NCBI RefSeq assembly: GCF_020176715.1
Contig: NZ_JAIVMF010000014.1
Coordinates: 1-64,000 of the forward strand
From: Stappia stellulata
GTDB taxonomy: Bacteria > Pseudomonadota > Alphaproteobacteria > Rhizobiales > Stappiaceae
Reading direction: 5' to 3'
DNA length: 64,000 bases
The translations under genes were made by a program, and so were the position numbers. Each line of letters starts with the position of its first letter. Position 1 is the first letter of the stretch. Of the stretch, positions 25,814 through 34,706 are shown piece by piece. A model generated the notes under the pieces. It was not told the origin of the DNA. It did not search any database and saw only the letters and a program-made list of their open reading frames with translations.

Positions 25814-26644
25814 TCATGCGGTGATCTCAAGCGCGATATCGGCAAGCGGCACCCCCTCCACCCGGGTCGCCCAGGTCTCGCCCGGCGCGACGGGAAAGGC
25901 CCGCGTCAGCGTTCCCGTCGTCACGATCATGCCGGGACCGACAGGTTCGGCCAGCGCCGTCGCCGGCAGCCCGTCGACCATCGCCTTCAGGGCACTCAAT
26001 GGCCCGCCGAGCACATTCTCCGACGCCCCCCGGTCGATGACCTCGCCGTCCTTTGCCAAGGACAGCGTGAAGGCGGACAAGTCCGCGAACCAGCCATCGC
26101 GGTTGTCATCCGTCACCGCGACAAAAGGACGGTGTCTTAGCAATCCATGCAGCGCAAAGGCGGCAACCGTGTCGGGCGCGCGAAACCGCCAGTCGGGATA
26201 GGGGGACTGCACGAGTTCAAAGCCGAGCGCGACGCCGTCGATACAGGCAAGAAGCTCCGCCTCGCTCGATCCCGCACGCAGCGGCCTCGCCACCCGGAAC
26301 ACGATCTCCGGCTCGATCCGCGGTTCCATCAGCCGCGCAACGCCGCAGCTTGCCGTCGTATCATCCGTCGCGACATCGACGGTGCTGTCATAGACCGGGC
26401 CCCAGATCGGCGCATGCACGTCGTATTCGTCCCAGATCGTTCGGTTGGTGAAACCGATCTTCCAGCCGACCGGCGTCTCGCCGCCCGCGATCCGATGCGC
26501 CCGTATCTCAGCCGACACACCGTAGGCAGCCGCAAGATCGAAACCGGGGTCACGATCGGTGACCGGCGCGCTGGATCCCGCACGTCGGGCGACCTCGAGC
26601 AAGCTCCGGGCAATCTCGCCGCGCGTGGCGTCCTGGCCGTTCAT
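25814..26644 (-). CDS. 2-keto-4-pentenoate hydratase family protein
   Basis: 276 residues from the ATG at 26644 (GGGAG eight bases upstream). The fold of MhpD/fumarylacetoacetate-hydrolase-type hydratases is shown by GWKIGFTNRTIWDEY, the metal-binding block EPRIEPEIVFRV (three acidic residues) and GVALGFELVQSPYPDW. It would add water to a 2-hydroxypentadienoate or decarboxylate an oxo-acid in aromatic meta-cleavage, but no meta-cleavage genes are nearby. A divergent, exported member of the same fold occurs at 61821-62687. Confidence 0.84.
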   Translation of the reverse strand: MNGQDATRGEIARSLLEVARRAGSSAPVTDRDPGFDLAAAYGVSAEIRAHRIAGGETPVGWKIGFTNRTIWDEYDVHAPIWGPVYDSTVDVATDDTTASCGVARLMEPRIEPEIVFRVARPLRAGSSEAELLACIDGVALGFELVQSPYPDWRFRAPDTVAAFALHGLLRHRPFVAVTDDNRDGWFADLSAFTLSLAKDGEVIDRGASENVLGGPLSALKAMVDGLPATALAEPVGPGMIVTTGTLTRAFPVAPGETWATRVEGVPLADIALEITA

Positions 26645-26891
26645 GGCGTCACTCCCGTTCCCCGGTCGGCGTGCGAGGCGCCCCAGGCAATTGTTTCGCG
26701 CGCAACGATGCCGAGCCGGGCGGCGATTGGCAAGCCATGCTTCGGTCAAGATTGCAAGGGAAGAGGGATTGCTAGGGCGCTTGCGCTTGCGCCCCCGACG
26801 GCGCGCGCTAATGTGCGCCCGCTTTGCAACATGATCGCGTTCCGGCGAGCCGCCGGAATTTCAAAAGATATTCAAGCCCCTGCGAGGACCC

Positions 26892-27278
26892 ATGAAACGT
26901 TTGCTGACCGCGCTGAGCGCCCTTTTCCTCACGGTCGCGCCGGTGGCCGCGGCCGACCTGCAAGTGACCGACGTTGCTGTCGGCAGCGGCGCCGAAGCCG
27001 TGCCCGGCTCGACGGTCTCGGTGCATTACACCGGCTGGCTGATGGACGGCACGAAATTCGATTCCAGCCGCGACCGGGGCGAGCCCTTCTCCTTCCCGCT
27101 CGGCGCCGGCCGCGTGATCCGCGGATGGGACGAAGGCGTTGCCGGGATGAAGGTCGGCGGACGCCGCGAACTCGTCATCCCGCCGGAAATGGGTTATGGC
27201 GCGCGCGGTGCGGGCGGCGTGATCCCGCCGAACGCCACGCTAAAGTTCGACGTGGAACTCCTCGACGTCTCCAACTGA
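26892..27278 (+). CDS. FKBP-type peptidyl-prolyl cis-trans isomerase, exported
   Basis: 128 residues. A signal peptide ([21 protein letters not shown]) sends it to the periplasm, followed by a single FKBP domain: [44 protein letters not shown] and IPPEMGYG, all the ligand-pocket positions intact. It accelerates prolyl isomerisation during folding of envelope proteins. A GAGGAC-like site precedes the ATG. A hairpin terminator follows. No chaperone dimerisation domain, so it is the minimal type. Confidence 0.94.
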   Translation: MKRLLTALSALFLTVAPVAAADLQVTDVAVGSGAEAVPGSTVSVHYTGWLMDGTKFDSSRDRGEPFSFPLGAGRVIRGWDEGVAGMKVGGRRELVIPPEMGYGARGAGGVIPPNATLKFDVELLDVSN

Positions 27279-27288
27279 TCCTGGCAAG

Positions 27289-27307
27289 GGAGGCGACCGC
27301 CTCCTTT
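27289..27307 (+). terminator. Rho-independent terminator after the FKBP gene
   Basis: GGAGGC (27289-27294), loop GACC, GCCTCC (27299-27304), then TTT. The stem is short and the T-run is only three bases, but it sits ten bases after the stop codon and before a convergent gene, as a terminator should. Confidence 0.5.
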
Positions 27308-27341
27308 GGGAGACCATCCGCCGGGCCGGAGGACCTCCGCG

Positions 27342-27992
27342 TCACTCCGGCCCGGCCTCCTCTTGCCTGGTGTTGTCGCTGTCGGCCGCCCGAAGCAGCC
27401 CAACGGCGCGCCGCATACGCTGCACGGCTGTCAGATGCGACAGCACGCCGTAGACGCCAAGGCCCGCGGCAATCACGCTTGCCCCGGCAATGCCGGCAAG
27501 CGGCGCGGCCCCGGCCGCCAGCAACATCGCGCACAGAAAGATGATCCGCTCCAGCCGCTCGAAAAAGTCCGGCCAGGCCTCGTTGCTGATCGGGATCTCG
27601 ATGGCGGTGCGCGCCTTGGCGTAGCTCGTCAGCACACCACCGGAAAACGCAAAGAGCGCCAGTCCCCACATGTCCTGCGCGGCGGCGATTGCCGCGAGCA
27701 CCACGAGCTCCTGGTAACGGTCGACCATCGCATCAAAATAGCCGCCCGAGCGCGTGCACATGTCGCGCCGCCGTGCCACCGCCCCGTCCAGCGCATCGAA
27801 GGCGAAGGACACAGCCAGTGTCACCCCGAAAAGCGCGGCATTGCCGTGCCAGAGATAGGCGAGCGAGGCAAGGCAGATCAGCACGAGACCCGTTGCGGTC
27901 ACCTGGTTCGGCGTCATCCGCGCGCGCACCAGCGGCGTCGACAGGCTTTCCCACAAAGGGTCGATATGGCGCTTGAACAATCCGTCGATCAT
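27342..27992 (-). CDS. CDP-alcohol phosphatidyltransferase (PgsA/PIP-synthase-like)
   Basis: 216 residues with about six membrane segments. The CDP-alcohol transferase signature is perfect: D66-x2-D69-G70-x2-A73-R74-x8-G83-x3-D87-x3-D91, which binds CDP-lipid and metal. The later block SYAKARTAIE resembles archaetidyl- and phosphatidylinositol-phosphate synthases, where basic residues bind inositol phosphate. With a myo-inositol-phosphate synthase and a PgpA-like phosphatase in the same island, I infer transfer of phosphatidyl (or ceramide-like) groups to inositol phosphate. Phosphatidylglycerophosphate or other head groups remain possible. It lies 66 bases after the FGGY kinase on the same strand. 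Confidence 0.85.
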   Translation of the reverse strand: MIDGLFKRHIDPLWESLSTPLVRARMTPNQVTATGLVLICLASLAYLWHGNAALFGVTLAVSFAFDALDGAVARRRDMCTRSGGYFDAMVDRYQELVVLAAIAAAQDMWGLALFAFSGGVLTSYAKARTAIEIPISNEAWPDFFERLERIIFLCAMLLAAGAAPLAGIAGASVIAAGLGVYGVLSHLTAVQRMRRAVGLLRAADSDNTRQEEAGPE

Positions 27993-28058
27993 CGGTGCTG
28001 AATCCCTTGAAGGCGCCGCGCCGGGCGGCGATTTCGGTTTGAAGACATGCGTCCGGCC

Positions 28059-29618
28059 CTATCGGTAAAGGGACAGAAGCCCCTTGCGGTGACGGTCGAG
28101 CCGCGCCGCGCGGGCCGCGCAGCGCGCAACGCCGGCGGGCTCGGGATCATAGATCTCGACCGGGCCGGAGGACAGAGCGGGCGCCGCCGCCTGAACGCTG
28201 TCGAACCAGCCAAGCGCCGCGCCGGCAATGGCCGCGGCTCCGCGCACGCCCGCATGGCGCGGCGCGCGCACCTCGACCCTGCGGTCAAGCGCATCGGCGA
28301 GCAATTGGGCGAAGCGGGGATTGACGGCGGCACCGCCGACCAGCGGCAACGGCAGGTCGTGGCGCACGCCCTTCTGGCGCGCGACCTTCGACATTGCCCA
28401 GCGCAGATTCAGCGCAACGCCCTCCAGGGTCGCCCGCAAAACCGCGTTTCGGTCGTGGCGCACGCTCAAACCGTACAGCACCCCGCGCAGACGATCGTCG
28501 TCGACGGGAACGCGCTCACCGGCGAGCCACGGCACGAACAGCGGGTCGTCGTCCTGCATCTCGCCGATGCCGTCATAGAGCGTGTCCAGCGCGCTGTCGC
28601 TGTCGCCGGCGGATTCGCCGACGAGACGGGCAGCCCAGGCGAAAGCCGTTCCAGCACTTTCCTGGGTCGCGATCAGAAGCGGCCGGAACCCGACGCTGCT
28701 GGCAATGGTGGCGTAGGAGTGGAACACATCGAGCCGGCGGGACGGAAAAAAGCCGCTCAGCCACGCGCTCGTGCCGGCATAGACGTGAAGTTGGCCGTCC
28801 TCCACCGCCCCCGAACCGATCGCCGTCGCCCCGACATCGCCGGCGCCGGCGACGACGGGAAGCCCCGCCGAAAGCCCAAGGTCGACCGCCGCCCGCTCGG
28901 CGAGACGGCCTGCAATAGAGGCGCCGTCGACAATCTCCGGCAGCTTGTCGAGCGGAATTCCGAGCCGGCCGGCGAGAAAGGGCGACCAGCCTTCCCGCCC
29001 CGGACGCGTGTCCATCATCCACGTCAGGTTCGCGCTGTCGGCGGTCGTGGTGAGAGCGCCGGTGGCGCGGAAGATCAGCCAGTCCTTGACGTCGAGAAGC
29101 TTGTGCGACGCAGCCCAGACCTCCGGTTCATGGGTCTTGATCCACAGCATCTTGGCCGGCGGGTCCATGCCGTTGTGCGACGGCGCGCCATTGGCGATCC
29201 TTGTCCAGGTGAACAATTTGTCCGCCCGGTATCCGGCGACCGTGGGAAATCCGCCGTTCATCTTGCGCGACAGAGTACCGGCGCGCTTGTCGAGCGAGAT
29301 CAGGGCCGGGCGCAGCACATCGCCCGCGCGGTCGACGCACACCAGCCCGCACATCTGCGCGCAAGGGACCAGCGCCACCGCGCGCTTCCTCAGGTCCGGG
29401 ATCTGGTCGTGCAGCGCGGCAACGCCTCGGCGCAGGGCCTGCCACCAGTCGTCCGGCTGTTGTTCGGCCATGTCCGGGCCGGGAAAGGAAAGCGGGTAGG
29501 ATTCGGCCGCGGTCGCCAGGAGTGCCAGCGAGCGGTCGAGCGCTGCAAGCTTGACGCCTGACGTGCCGAAATCGGCGGCAATGACCAGTTCCCGGCTGTT
29601 CTGCTTGTCCCGTGTCAC
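28059..29618 (-). CDS. FGGY-family carbohydrate kinase
   Basis: About 519 residues. The start is uncertain: two adjacent GTG codons (29621, 29618) follow a GGGGGG run, and I use the second, with spacing of six. The N-terminal phosphate loop AADFGTSGVKLAALD, the catalytic Asp in GAGDVGATAIGSG and the C-terminal block PLVGGAAVNPRFAQLLADAL are those of xylulose- and glycerol-kinase relatives. It phosphorylates a sugar or polyol in the cytoplasm. Co-transcription with a CDP-alcohol phosphatidyltransferase is unusual and raises the possibility that the product becomes a lipid head group, which is inference. Confidence 0.85.
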   Translation of the reverse strand: MTRDKQNSRELVIAADFGTSGVKLAALDRSLALLATAAESYPLSFPGPDMAEQQPDDWWQALRRGVAALHDQIPDLRKRAVALVPCAQMCGLVCVDRAGDVLRPALISLDKRAGTLSRKMNGGFPTVAGYRADKLFTWTRIANGAPSHNGMDPPAKMLWIKTHEPEVWAASHKLLDVKDWLIFRATGALTTTADSANLTWMMDTRPGREGWSPFLAGRLGIPLDKLPEIVDGASIAGRLAERAAVDLGLSAGLPVVAGAGDVGATAIGSGAVEDGQLHVYAGTSAWLSGFFPSRRLDVFHSYATIASSVGFRPLLIATQESAGTAFAWAARLVGESAGDSDSALDTLYDGIGEMQDDDPLFVPWLAGERVPVDDDRLRGVLYGLSVRHDRNAVLRATLEGVALNLRWAMSKVARQKGVRHDLPLPLVGGAAVNPRFAQLLADALDRRVEVRAPRHAGVRGAAAIAGAALGWFDSVQAAAPALSSGPVEIYDPEPAGVARCAARAARLDRHRKGLLSLYR

Positions 29619-29788
29619 CACTCGCCCCCCGGCCTCGTTCGGCCATATATTTGCCCATGCGCCGGGACCGGGTTTATAGAGGTCGGCGACAAAAATGAAC
29701 TCCCCAACGCACCGGGCGCGCAAGGCGCTTCAACAGGAGCCTCGGCTCCCGCTTCCGCACCGGACCGAAGAGAGAGAAAGCGGGTAAA

Positions 29789-30778
29789 ATGTCCGAGGGC
29801 GAAACGACCGGGTGCGGGGCACCCCGGGTCGACGTGGTCTACACATGGGTCGACGACACGTTTCCCGGATATGCCGAGACGCTGCGGCAATTCGCGACCA
29901 ACCGCCACGACACCAATCCCAACCGGACACGCGACAATCTGGAGATGCTGCGCTATTCGCTGCGCTCGCTCGAGCGTCACGTGCCCTTCGTCGGCCGCGT
30001 GCATCTGCTGACCTGCCGACCGCAGGTGCCGGACTGGTTGAACGCAGAACACCTCGACATTTCGATCGTGCACCACGACGAGATCATGGCGCCGGAGATC
30101 CTGCCGACCTTCAATTCCTTCGCCATCGTCAGCCATCTGGGCAAGCTGCCCGGCGTGAGCGAGCGCTTTCTCTATTGCGAGGACGACATGCTGTTCCTGG
30201 CGCCGGCGACCCTCGCGGACTTCGTCGAGGACGACGGCCGCACGCGCGTCTTCACCAAGAACAAGGATGCCCCCGTCCAGGCGCGGACGAAGCCCGAAGA
30301 CAGCCCGTGGAACCGGTCCATGGCAAACGCCAATGCGGCTCTCGACCGCGAATTTGCGTCGCATCGCCGGCGGTTCCTCGCCCATGGCCCGCGGCTGATC
30401 GAGCGCAGCGCGTTCGAGGAGATGTGCAATCGCTTCCCGGGCGAGATCGCGGCGACGCGGGCATCGCGTTTCCGCGGTGGCGACAACGTGCCGCCAGAGT
30501 ATCTTTATCCGCACTATCTGCTGGAGAAAGACGCGGGTGGTCTTGCGTCCGACGCCGAGACGCGGCGGATGACCGGCTATGCCTCGATCGACAATTTCCT
30601 GCCCTGGACCTGGCTGCAGCTTGCGAGGCTTGACCGCCTGCGCCCCGTCACGGCAACGCTCAACGACAATTTCAACGACCGTCCGAACCCGCGTGTCGTT
30701 GCCCATCTCCGCAAGCGGCTGAACCGCTGGTTTCCCGAGCCGTCGCGCTTCGAGCGCCCCGACCGCCCGCCGGCCTGA
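29789..30778 (+). CDS. Stealth-family sugar-phosphotransferase
   Basis: 329 residues, no signal peptide. Stealth conserved regions are visible in order: CR1 VDVVYTWVDD near residue 12, CR2 with RDNLEMLRYSLRSLERHVPFVG, LPTFNSFAI, and FLYCEDDMLFLAP near residues 128-140. Stealth proteins, which include GlcNAc-1-phosphotransferase and capsule polymerases, move hexose-1-phosphate from a nucleotide sugar to an acceptor. It is divergent from the kinase and its stop directly abuts that of the GT4 gene on the other strand. It could decorate a glycolipid or capsule; the acceptor is unknown. Confidence 0.84.
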   Translation: MSEGETTGCGAPRVDVVYTWVDDTFPGYAETLRQFATNRHDTNPNRTRDNLEMLRYSLRSLERHVPFVGRVHLLTCRPQVPDWLNAEHLDISIVHHDEIMAPEILPTFNSFAIVSHLGKLPGVSERFLYCEDDMLFLAPATLADFVEDDGRTRVFTKNKDAPVQARTKPEDSPWNRSMANANAALDREFASHRRRFLAHGPRLIERSAFEEMCNRFPGEIAATRASRFRGGDNVPPEYLYPHYLLEKDAGGLASDAETRRMTGYASIDNFLPWTWLQLARLDRLRPVTATLNDNFNDRPNPRVVAHLRKRLNRWFPEPSRFERPDRPPA

Positions 30779-31906
30779 TCAGGAGCGCAACGCGTTTCGG
30801 TAGATCTCCACGAAGGCCGGCCCCGTCGCCTCGACGCCGAAGGAAAGCGCATGCGGCAACGCCCAGGCGGTGAGCGCCCGGCGCGCCGATGCATCGCCGC
30901 ATACCTCGATCAGCTTCGCCGCGAGCGCCGGTGCATCGCCCGGCGGCACCAGCAGCCGCTCGCCCGGCCCGGTAAGCACGGTGCGATAGCCCTCGTTGGC
31001 GGCCGCCACCGGCAGGGTTCCGGCCGCCATCGCCTCGATCAGGATGAGCCCGAAGCTTTCGCCGTATAGGGACGGCGCCACCAGCAGATCCGCCTCCGCG
31101 ACAAGCCGGCGCGCGCTCTCCGCATCCGGCGAGGGAACGAACCGGATGCGCTCACCTTCCGTGCCCTGCATGGCCGCATGCAGCAGATCCTCCTGCGGGC
31201 CGCCCCCGGCGACGGTCAGCCGAACGCCGGGAAGCCGTGCCGCCACCTCCGGCCATGCCCCGAGCAGGACGCCCAGCCCCTTGCGCGCCTCGAAGCGGCC
31301 GAGAAAAACGATCTCCGGGTCCGTGGCGCTATCCGCCCGCCGCGGTTGGGCGCCGGCAGCCTGCCAGGGGGCGAGATCGATGGCCGGCGGCAGGACATGC
31401 GCTGCGACCCCGGCATCCTGCGGCCGCAAATGGGCAAGCGGCGTGGCGGAAGGAACGATGGCGGCGCGCGAATGCGTCAGGAAATGCCTCGCGGCCCGGC
31501 GCAGGGCGCGCGCGGCAAGGCCGCCCGTCCTGTCCTGCGGCAAGGTCGCATGAAAGGTGGTGACGGTCGGCAGGTCGAGATCGCGCCAGACCTGCCAGGC
31601 CATGAAAGGGGTCCAGGGCGTGTGCAGGTGAACAAGCTCCGCACCCCAGTCGCGCAACGAGGCAACCAGCGCGCGACGGTCGCGCGAGCGGGCATGGCTG
31701 ACCTCGAAGCCGGTTCCGAAGAGCTGCGCCTTGACGGCCCGCCCGCAATGATCGACCCCGGCAAGCGGCGCCCTGTCAAGCGGATAAGGCGCGACGACGC
31801 GCACGTCGTGACCGGCCCGCACGAGCCACGCGGAGAGGTCGCGGACATGCGCCTGCACGCCGCCCGGACGGGCAAGGTCATAGGGGCAGATCTGGACGAT
31901 CTTCAT
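30779..31906 (-). CDS. Glycosyltransferase family 4, PimA-like
   Basis: 375 residues from the ATG at 31906. The N-terminus MKIVQICPYDLARPGGVQAH is strikingly like mycobacterial PimA, the phosphatidylinositol mannosyltransferase. The C-terminal GT-B domain has VFLGRFEARKGL and the EX7E motif in YGESFGLILIEAMAAG. It transfers a nucleotide-activated sugar with retention of configuration, probably at the inner face of the membrane. Placement next to a CDP-alcohol phosphatidyltransferase (overlapping or nearly touching it) and in an island with inositol-phosphate synthase supports a glycosylated inositol-lipid product. An alternative start at 31924 would overlap the upstream gene. Confidence 0.85.
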   Translation of the reverse strand: MKIVQICPYDLARPGGVQAHVRDLSAWLVRAGHDVRVVAPYPLDRAPLAGVDHCGRAVKAQLFGTGFEVSHARSRDRRALVASLRDWGAELVHLHTPWTPFMAWQVWRDLDLPTVTTFHATLPQDRTGGLAARALRRAARHFLTHSRAAIVPSATPLAHLRPQDAGVAAHVLPPAIDLAPWQAAGAQPRRADSATDPEIVFLGRFEARKGLGVLLGAWPEVAARLPGVRLTVAGGGPQEDLLHAAMQGTEGERIRFVPSPDAESARRLVAEADLLVAPSLYGESFGLILIEAMAAGTLPVAAANEGYRTVLTGPGERLLVPPGDAPALAAKLIEVCGDASARRALTAWALPHALSFGVEATGPAFVEIYRNALRS

Positions 31907-31916
31907 CGCGCGCGCA

Positions 31917-32654
31917 TCATCCATCGCGCCGGGCAAGCGTTTCGACCAGACCCTCGGCGACATCGGCAAGCGCATAGACGAGCAGGAAGACGATCAGCCA
32001 GCTCAACGTCCCGCTCCACCAGGCAAGCAGCAGAGCCGGCGGGATCGCCCCGCTCAGCCCGGCAAAGAACCAGAGCACGATATCCAGCGGGCCGGCCGGC
32101 CGTTTCTCACCGGCCGCATCGGCCGCGTGGACCGCGTCGGCGCCGCCCGCGCCGGCATCGCGCACGACCCTGGCATAGAGCCGGACCCAGGCGGCCGCGC
32201 AGCCTACCGCCGTCCAGAGCGCGCCGGTGTCGAGCACCCGGTCCGCCAGGAGCCCGATGCTACCGTAGAGCAGGCCCCACTGCGCCATGTCGATGAGGAA
32301 GTCGAGCGTTCCGCCAAGCCGTGACGTACGCCCGGTGCAGCGGGCGAGCCCGCCGTCGACGCAATCGAGGATCTGAAACACAATCGCGACCAGCCCCACC
32401 CCGAGAGCGGCCTGCTCGAGCGGCAGCGTCAGCGCCAGCACCGGCATGGACAGGGCCAGCGGCACGGAGGACAGCGTGACGGCGGTCGGCGAGACAGGCG
32501 TGCGCGCGAGCAGCCAGATAAGCGGAAAACTCCAGATGCGATAGAACAGCAAGACGGCCCAGTCGCCCCGCAACTCCCCCTGCCGCTTGTCCCGTCCATA
32601 GTCCCGAAGGACGCTGGCGAAGGTCGGGGCGCCATTCAATCCCGTGTTGCTCAC
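31917..32654 (-). CDS. CDP-alcohol phosphatidyltransferase family membrane protein
   Basis: 245 residues with about six membrane segments. The signature is complete: D97-x2-D100-G101-x2-A104-R105-x8-G114-x3-D118-x3-D122. It joins a CDP- or CMP-activated group to an alcohol in the membrane. The start lies 69 bases from the divergent LicC-like nucleotidyltransferase, so the two may form an activation-transfer pair. Given the phosphonate genes in the island, CMP-aminoethylphosphonate is one plausible donor. It is followed at once by the PimA-like glycosyltransferase. Which head group it uses cannot be decided from sequence. Confidence 0.84.
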   Translation of the reverse strand: MSNTGLNGAPTFASVLRDYGRDKRQGELRGDWAVLLFYRIWSFPLIWLLARTPVSPTAVTLSSVPLALSMPVLALTLPLEQAALGVGLVAIVFQILDCVDGGLARCTGRTSRLGGTLDFLIDMAQWGLLYGSIGLLADRVLDTGALWTAVGCAAAWVRLYARVVRDAGAGGADAVHAADAAGEKRPAGPLDIVLWFFAGLSGAIPPALLLAWWSGTLSWLIVFLLVYALADVAEGLVETLARRDG

Positions 32655-32723
32655 CTGCCCTCTCTTGCCCCGTTGCCGGGCCTCGCTTATGACAGGATCG
32701 ACTTATCATATTCCGGCGGTTCA

Positions 32724-33494
32724 ATGGTCGACATCACTGCAATTTTTCTGGCCGCCGGGCGTGGCATGCGCATGGGCGAACGCGGACGCATGATCCCCAA
32801 GGGATTGCTGTCGATCGGCGAGGCGACCTTCGTCGAGGAAGCGGCCAGCACCTTGCGCGCGCACGGGATTTCGGCGCCGCGCATCGTCACCGGCCACCTG
32901 GCGGACCAATATGCAACGCTGGCGAGCGAGCGCCTGCCCGACGCCGAGCTGCGCCACAATCCCGACTTCGCCACCAAGGGATCGCTCCACAGCCTGCTCG
33001 TGGGACTGCGAGGCCAGACCGGACCGTGCCTGCTGCTGGAATCCGACCTGATTTTCGAGCCGCGCGCCGTGGCGGCCGCGATTGCGGACCCGTCGCAGGC
33101 CGCCCTGCTTGTATCCGGCGCAACGGGCGCGGGCGACGAGGTCTATGTCTGGGCCGACGAGAAAGCCGGCCAGAACTGCCTGCGCGACATGTCCAAGGAC
33201 GCCGCGCGCTGGCCGGATCGCCACCATGGCGAGCTGGTCGGGCTGACCTATCTGACGGAACGGGCCGTGGCGCATCTGAACGCCATCGGCGCCGCAATGG
33301 TCGCCCAGGACCCGATGGCGGACTATGAAAGCGGCATCGTCGCCCTCGCCGGTGAGGAGCCCGTCGCCTGCCCTCGGATCGACGATCTCGCATGGGCGGA
33401 AGTCGACAACGAGGCAATGCTGGAACGCGCCGCGACCCTTGTCTATCCGCGCATTGACGCAGCCCGCCGGGCACACCCGCTAATGCGGGCGTGA
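32724..33494 (+). CDS. Nucleotidyltransferase (LicC/CTP:phosphocholine-cytidylyltransferase-like)
   Basis: 256 residues from the ATG at 32724. The nucleotide-binding loop FLAAGRGMRMGE and PKGLLSIG are followed by HNPDFATKGSLHSL and the metal-binding block LLLESDLIFEP. These are closer to LicC, inositol-phosphate and aminoethylphosphonate cytidylyltransferases than to MobA. It would activate a phospho- or phosphono-alcohol as the CMP/CDP derivative in the cytoplasm. The neighbouring divergent CDP-alcohol transferase supports a role in head-group activation. Its 3' end overlaps the lptG-like gene by 15 bases, convergently. Confidence 0.8.
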   Translation: MVDITAIFLAAGRGMRMGERGRMIPKGLLSIGEATFVEEAASTLRAHGISAPRIVTGHLADQYATLASERLPDAELRHNPDFATKGSLHSLLVGLRGQTGPCLLLESDLIFEPRAVAAAIADPSQAALLVSGATGAGDEVYVWADEKAGQNCLRDMSKDAARWPDRHHGELVGLTYLTERAVAHLNAIGAAMVAQDPMADYESGIVALAGEEPVACPRIDDLAWAEVDNEAMLERAATLVYPRIDAARRAHPLMRA

Positions 33495-34706
33495 CAGGAC
33501 GGCCTGCGCGACAAGCGTTCCGACAAGCGCGAAGACGACGGCGATCCAACTGCTGGTGAAACCGGACAGCGCGCCGATCTCGCCCATTGCCCAGGAAACC
33601 TTGGTGGCCACGAGCGCGAAATACCCGCAAAGCGCCAGCCCGACGATCCGCCCCGGCGAGACGATCCGGCCGGAGCCCGCGATCGGCGCCAGACTGGCCC
33701 CAAGCAACGCATAGGCTCCGGGAAGGAAAAACGCCGCAATGCGCCGCCACAAGGCAGCCTCGACGTCCGGCCCCTTCAACGGATTGTCGTCTGCCGCCAG
33801 CCGTTCAAGCGGCTGTTGCGGCAGATAGAAAGCCGGAATGTCGAAATACGTCAGCGTTGACGGAAGCACATCCAGACGAATGTCGAGCGTTGCGTAGCGC
33901 GAGATCAGATAGAGCGGTTGCTCCGCATAGCCCTCCGATCCCGGCTCTCCCTCGTCCCCGCTTCTGTCGTCGGGCGGCAAGCTCGCCCAAAGGTCCACAT
34001 CATGGAACCGCCAGAAACCGCCCTGCCCCAGGGGCTCTGCCTTGCGCGCAACGATCACGTCACGCAAGTCGCCGGAAACCACCCCTCGATAGAGTTCAAC
34101 ATCCCTGAATTCCGGCCGATCGGCACGCACGATCCGTGCCCTCAGCGTCGTATCGTTGACCACGAGCCAGCGCTTGTCCGCGAGCACGCCCCGTTTGAAA
34201 CGGCCACCATAGGCGCCAAGCTCGAGATCCGCCTGGGCGAAGACGGCCGCCGGTCGCCACCAGCGTTCCAGCGAGCCCTGCAACGCGCCGCTGAGGCAGG
34301 CAAAGGCGGCAACGGCCACCAGCGTCTGCCGCGGCGACCAGCCGGCGGCGGCAAGGATCGTCGTCTCGCGATTGAACAGACGATAGAGTTCCGCCGCGAA
34401 CACCCCGATGAAACAGGCGACCGGAAAGAGCCGCGTTACAATATCGACCGTGCGAAACCCGAGGTAGGTCGCAAGAAGCACAGGGCCGGACCGCTCGAGC
34501 TCGACGGCGCGGGCGAGCACGCCGTCGAGGTTCTGCGCCAGATCGATCGCCCAGGCGATGATCAGGAACATCGCCATCACGAGCGCCGTCACTTTCACGT
34601 AGAGCGCAAGCGCCCGGCGGGCGGCAATGCCGAACAGCGCCACGGGAGGCCCGGCGGCGATCCGCCACCCGTAGCTGCCTTTTGCCTGCGCCGCCCCCAT
34701 GCTCAT
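33480..34706 (-). CDS. lptG: YjgP/YjgQ-family permease (LptG-like)
   Basis: 408 residues from the ATG at 34706, which overlaps the stop of the upstream lptF-like gene as ATGA. Topology is that of LptG: three membrane segments near the N-terminus, a periplasmic beta-jellyroll insert (about 150-300), and three segments at the end. LptF/G form the membrane part of the ABC machine that extracts lipopolysaccharide from the inner membrane. The usual alphaproteobacterial neighbours (lptD, surA, ksgA) are absent. The pair lies within lipid-synthesis genes, so it may export another lipid. It may also be the only lptFG pair of the genome. Confidence 0.83.
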   Translation of the reverse strand: MSMGAAQAKGSYGWRIAAGPPVALFGIAARRALALYVKVTALVMAMFLIIAWAIDLAQNLDGVLARAVELERSGPVLLATYLGFRTVDIVTRLFPVACFIGVFAAELYRLFNRETTILAAAGWSPRQTLVAVAAFACLSGALQGSLERWWRPAAVFAQADLELGAYGGRFKRGVLADKRWLVVNDTTLRARIVRADRPEFRDVELYRGVVSGDLRDVIVARKAEPLGQGGFWRFHDVDLWASLPPDDRSGDEGEPGSEGYAEQPLYLISRYATLDIRLDVLPSTLTYFDIPAFYLPQQPLERLAADDNPLKGPDVEAALWRRIAAFFLPGAYALLGASLAPIAGSGRIVSPGRIVGLALCGYFALVATKVSWAMGEIGALSGFTSSWIAVVFALVGTLVAQAVLSRPH

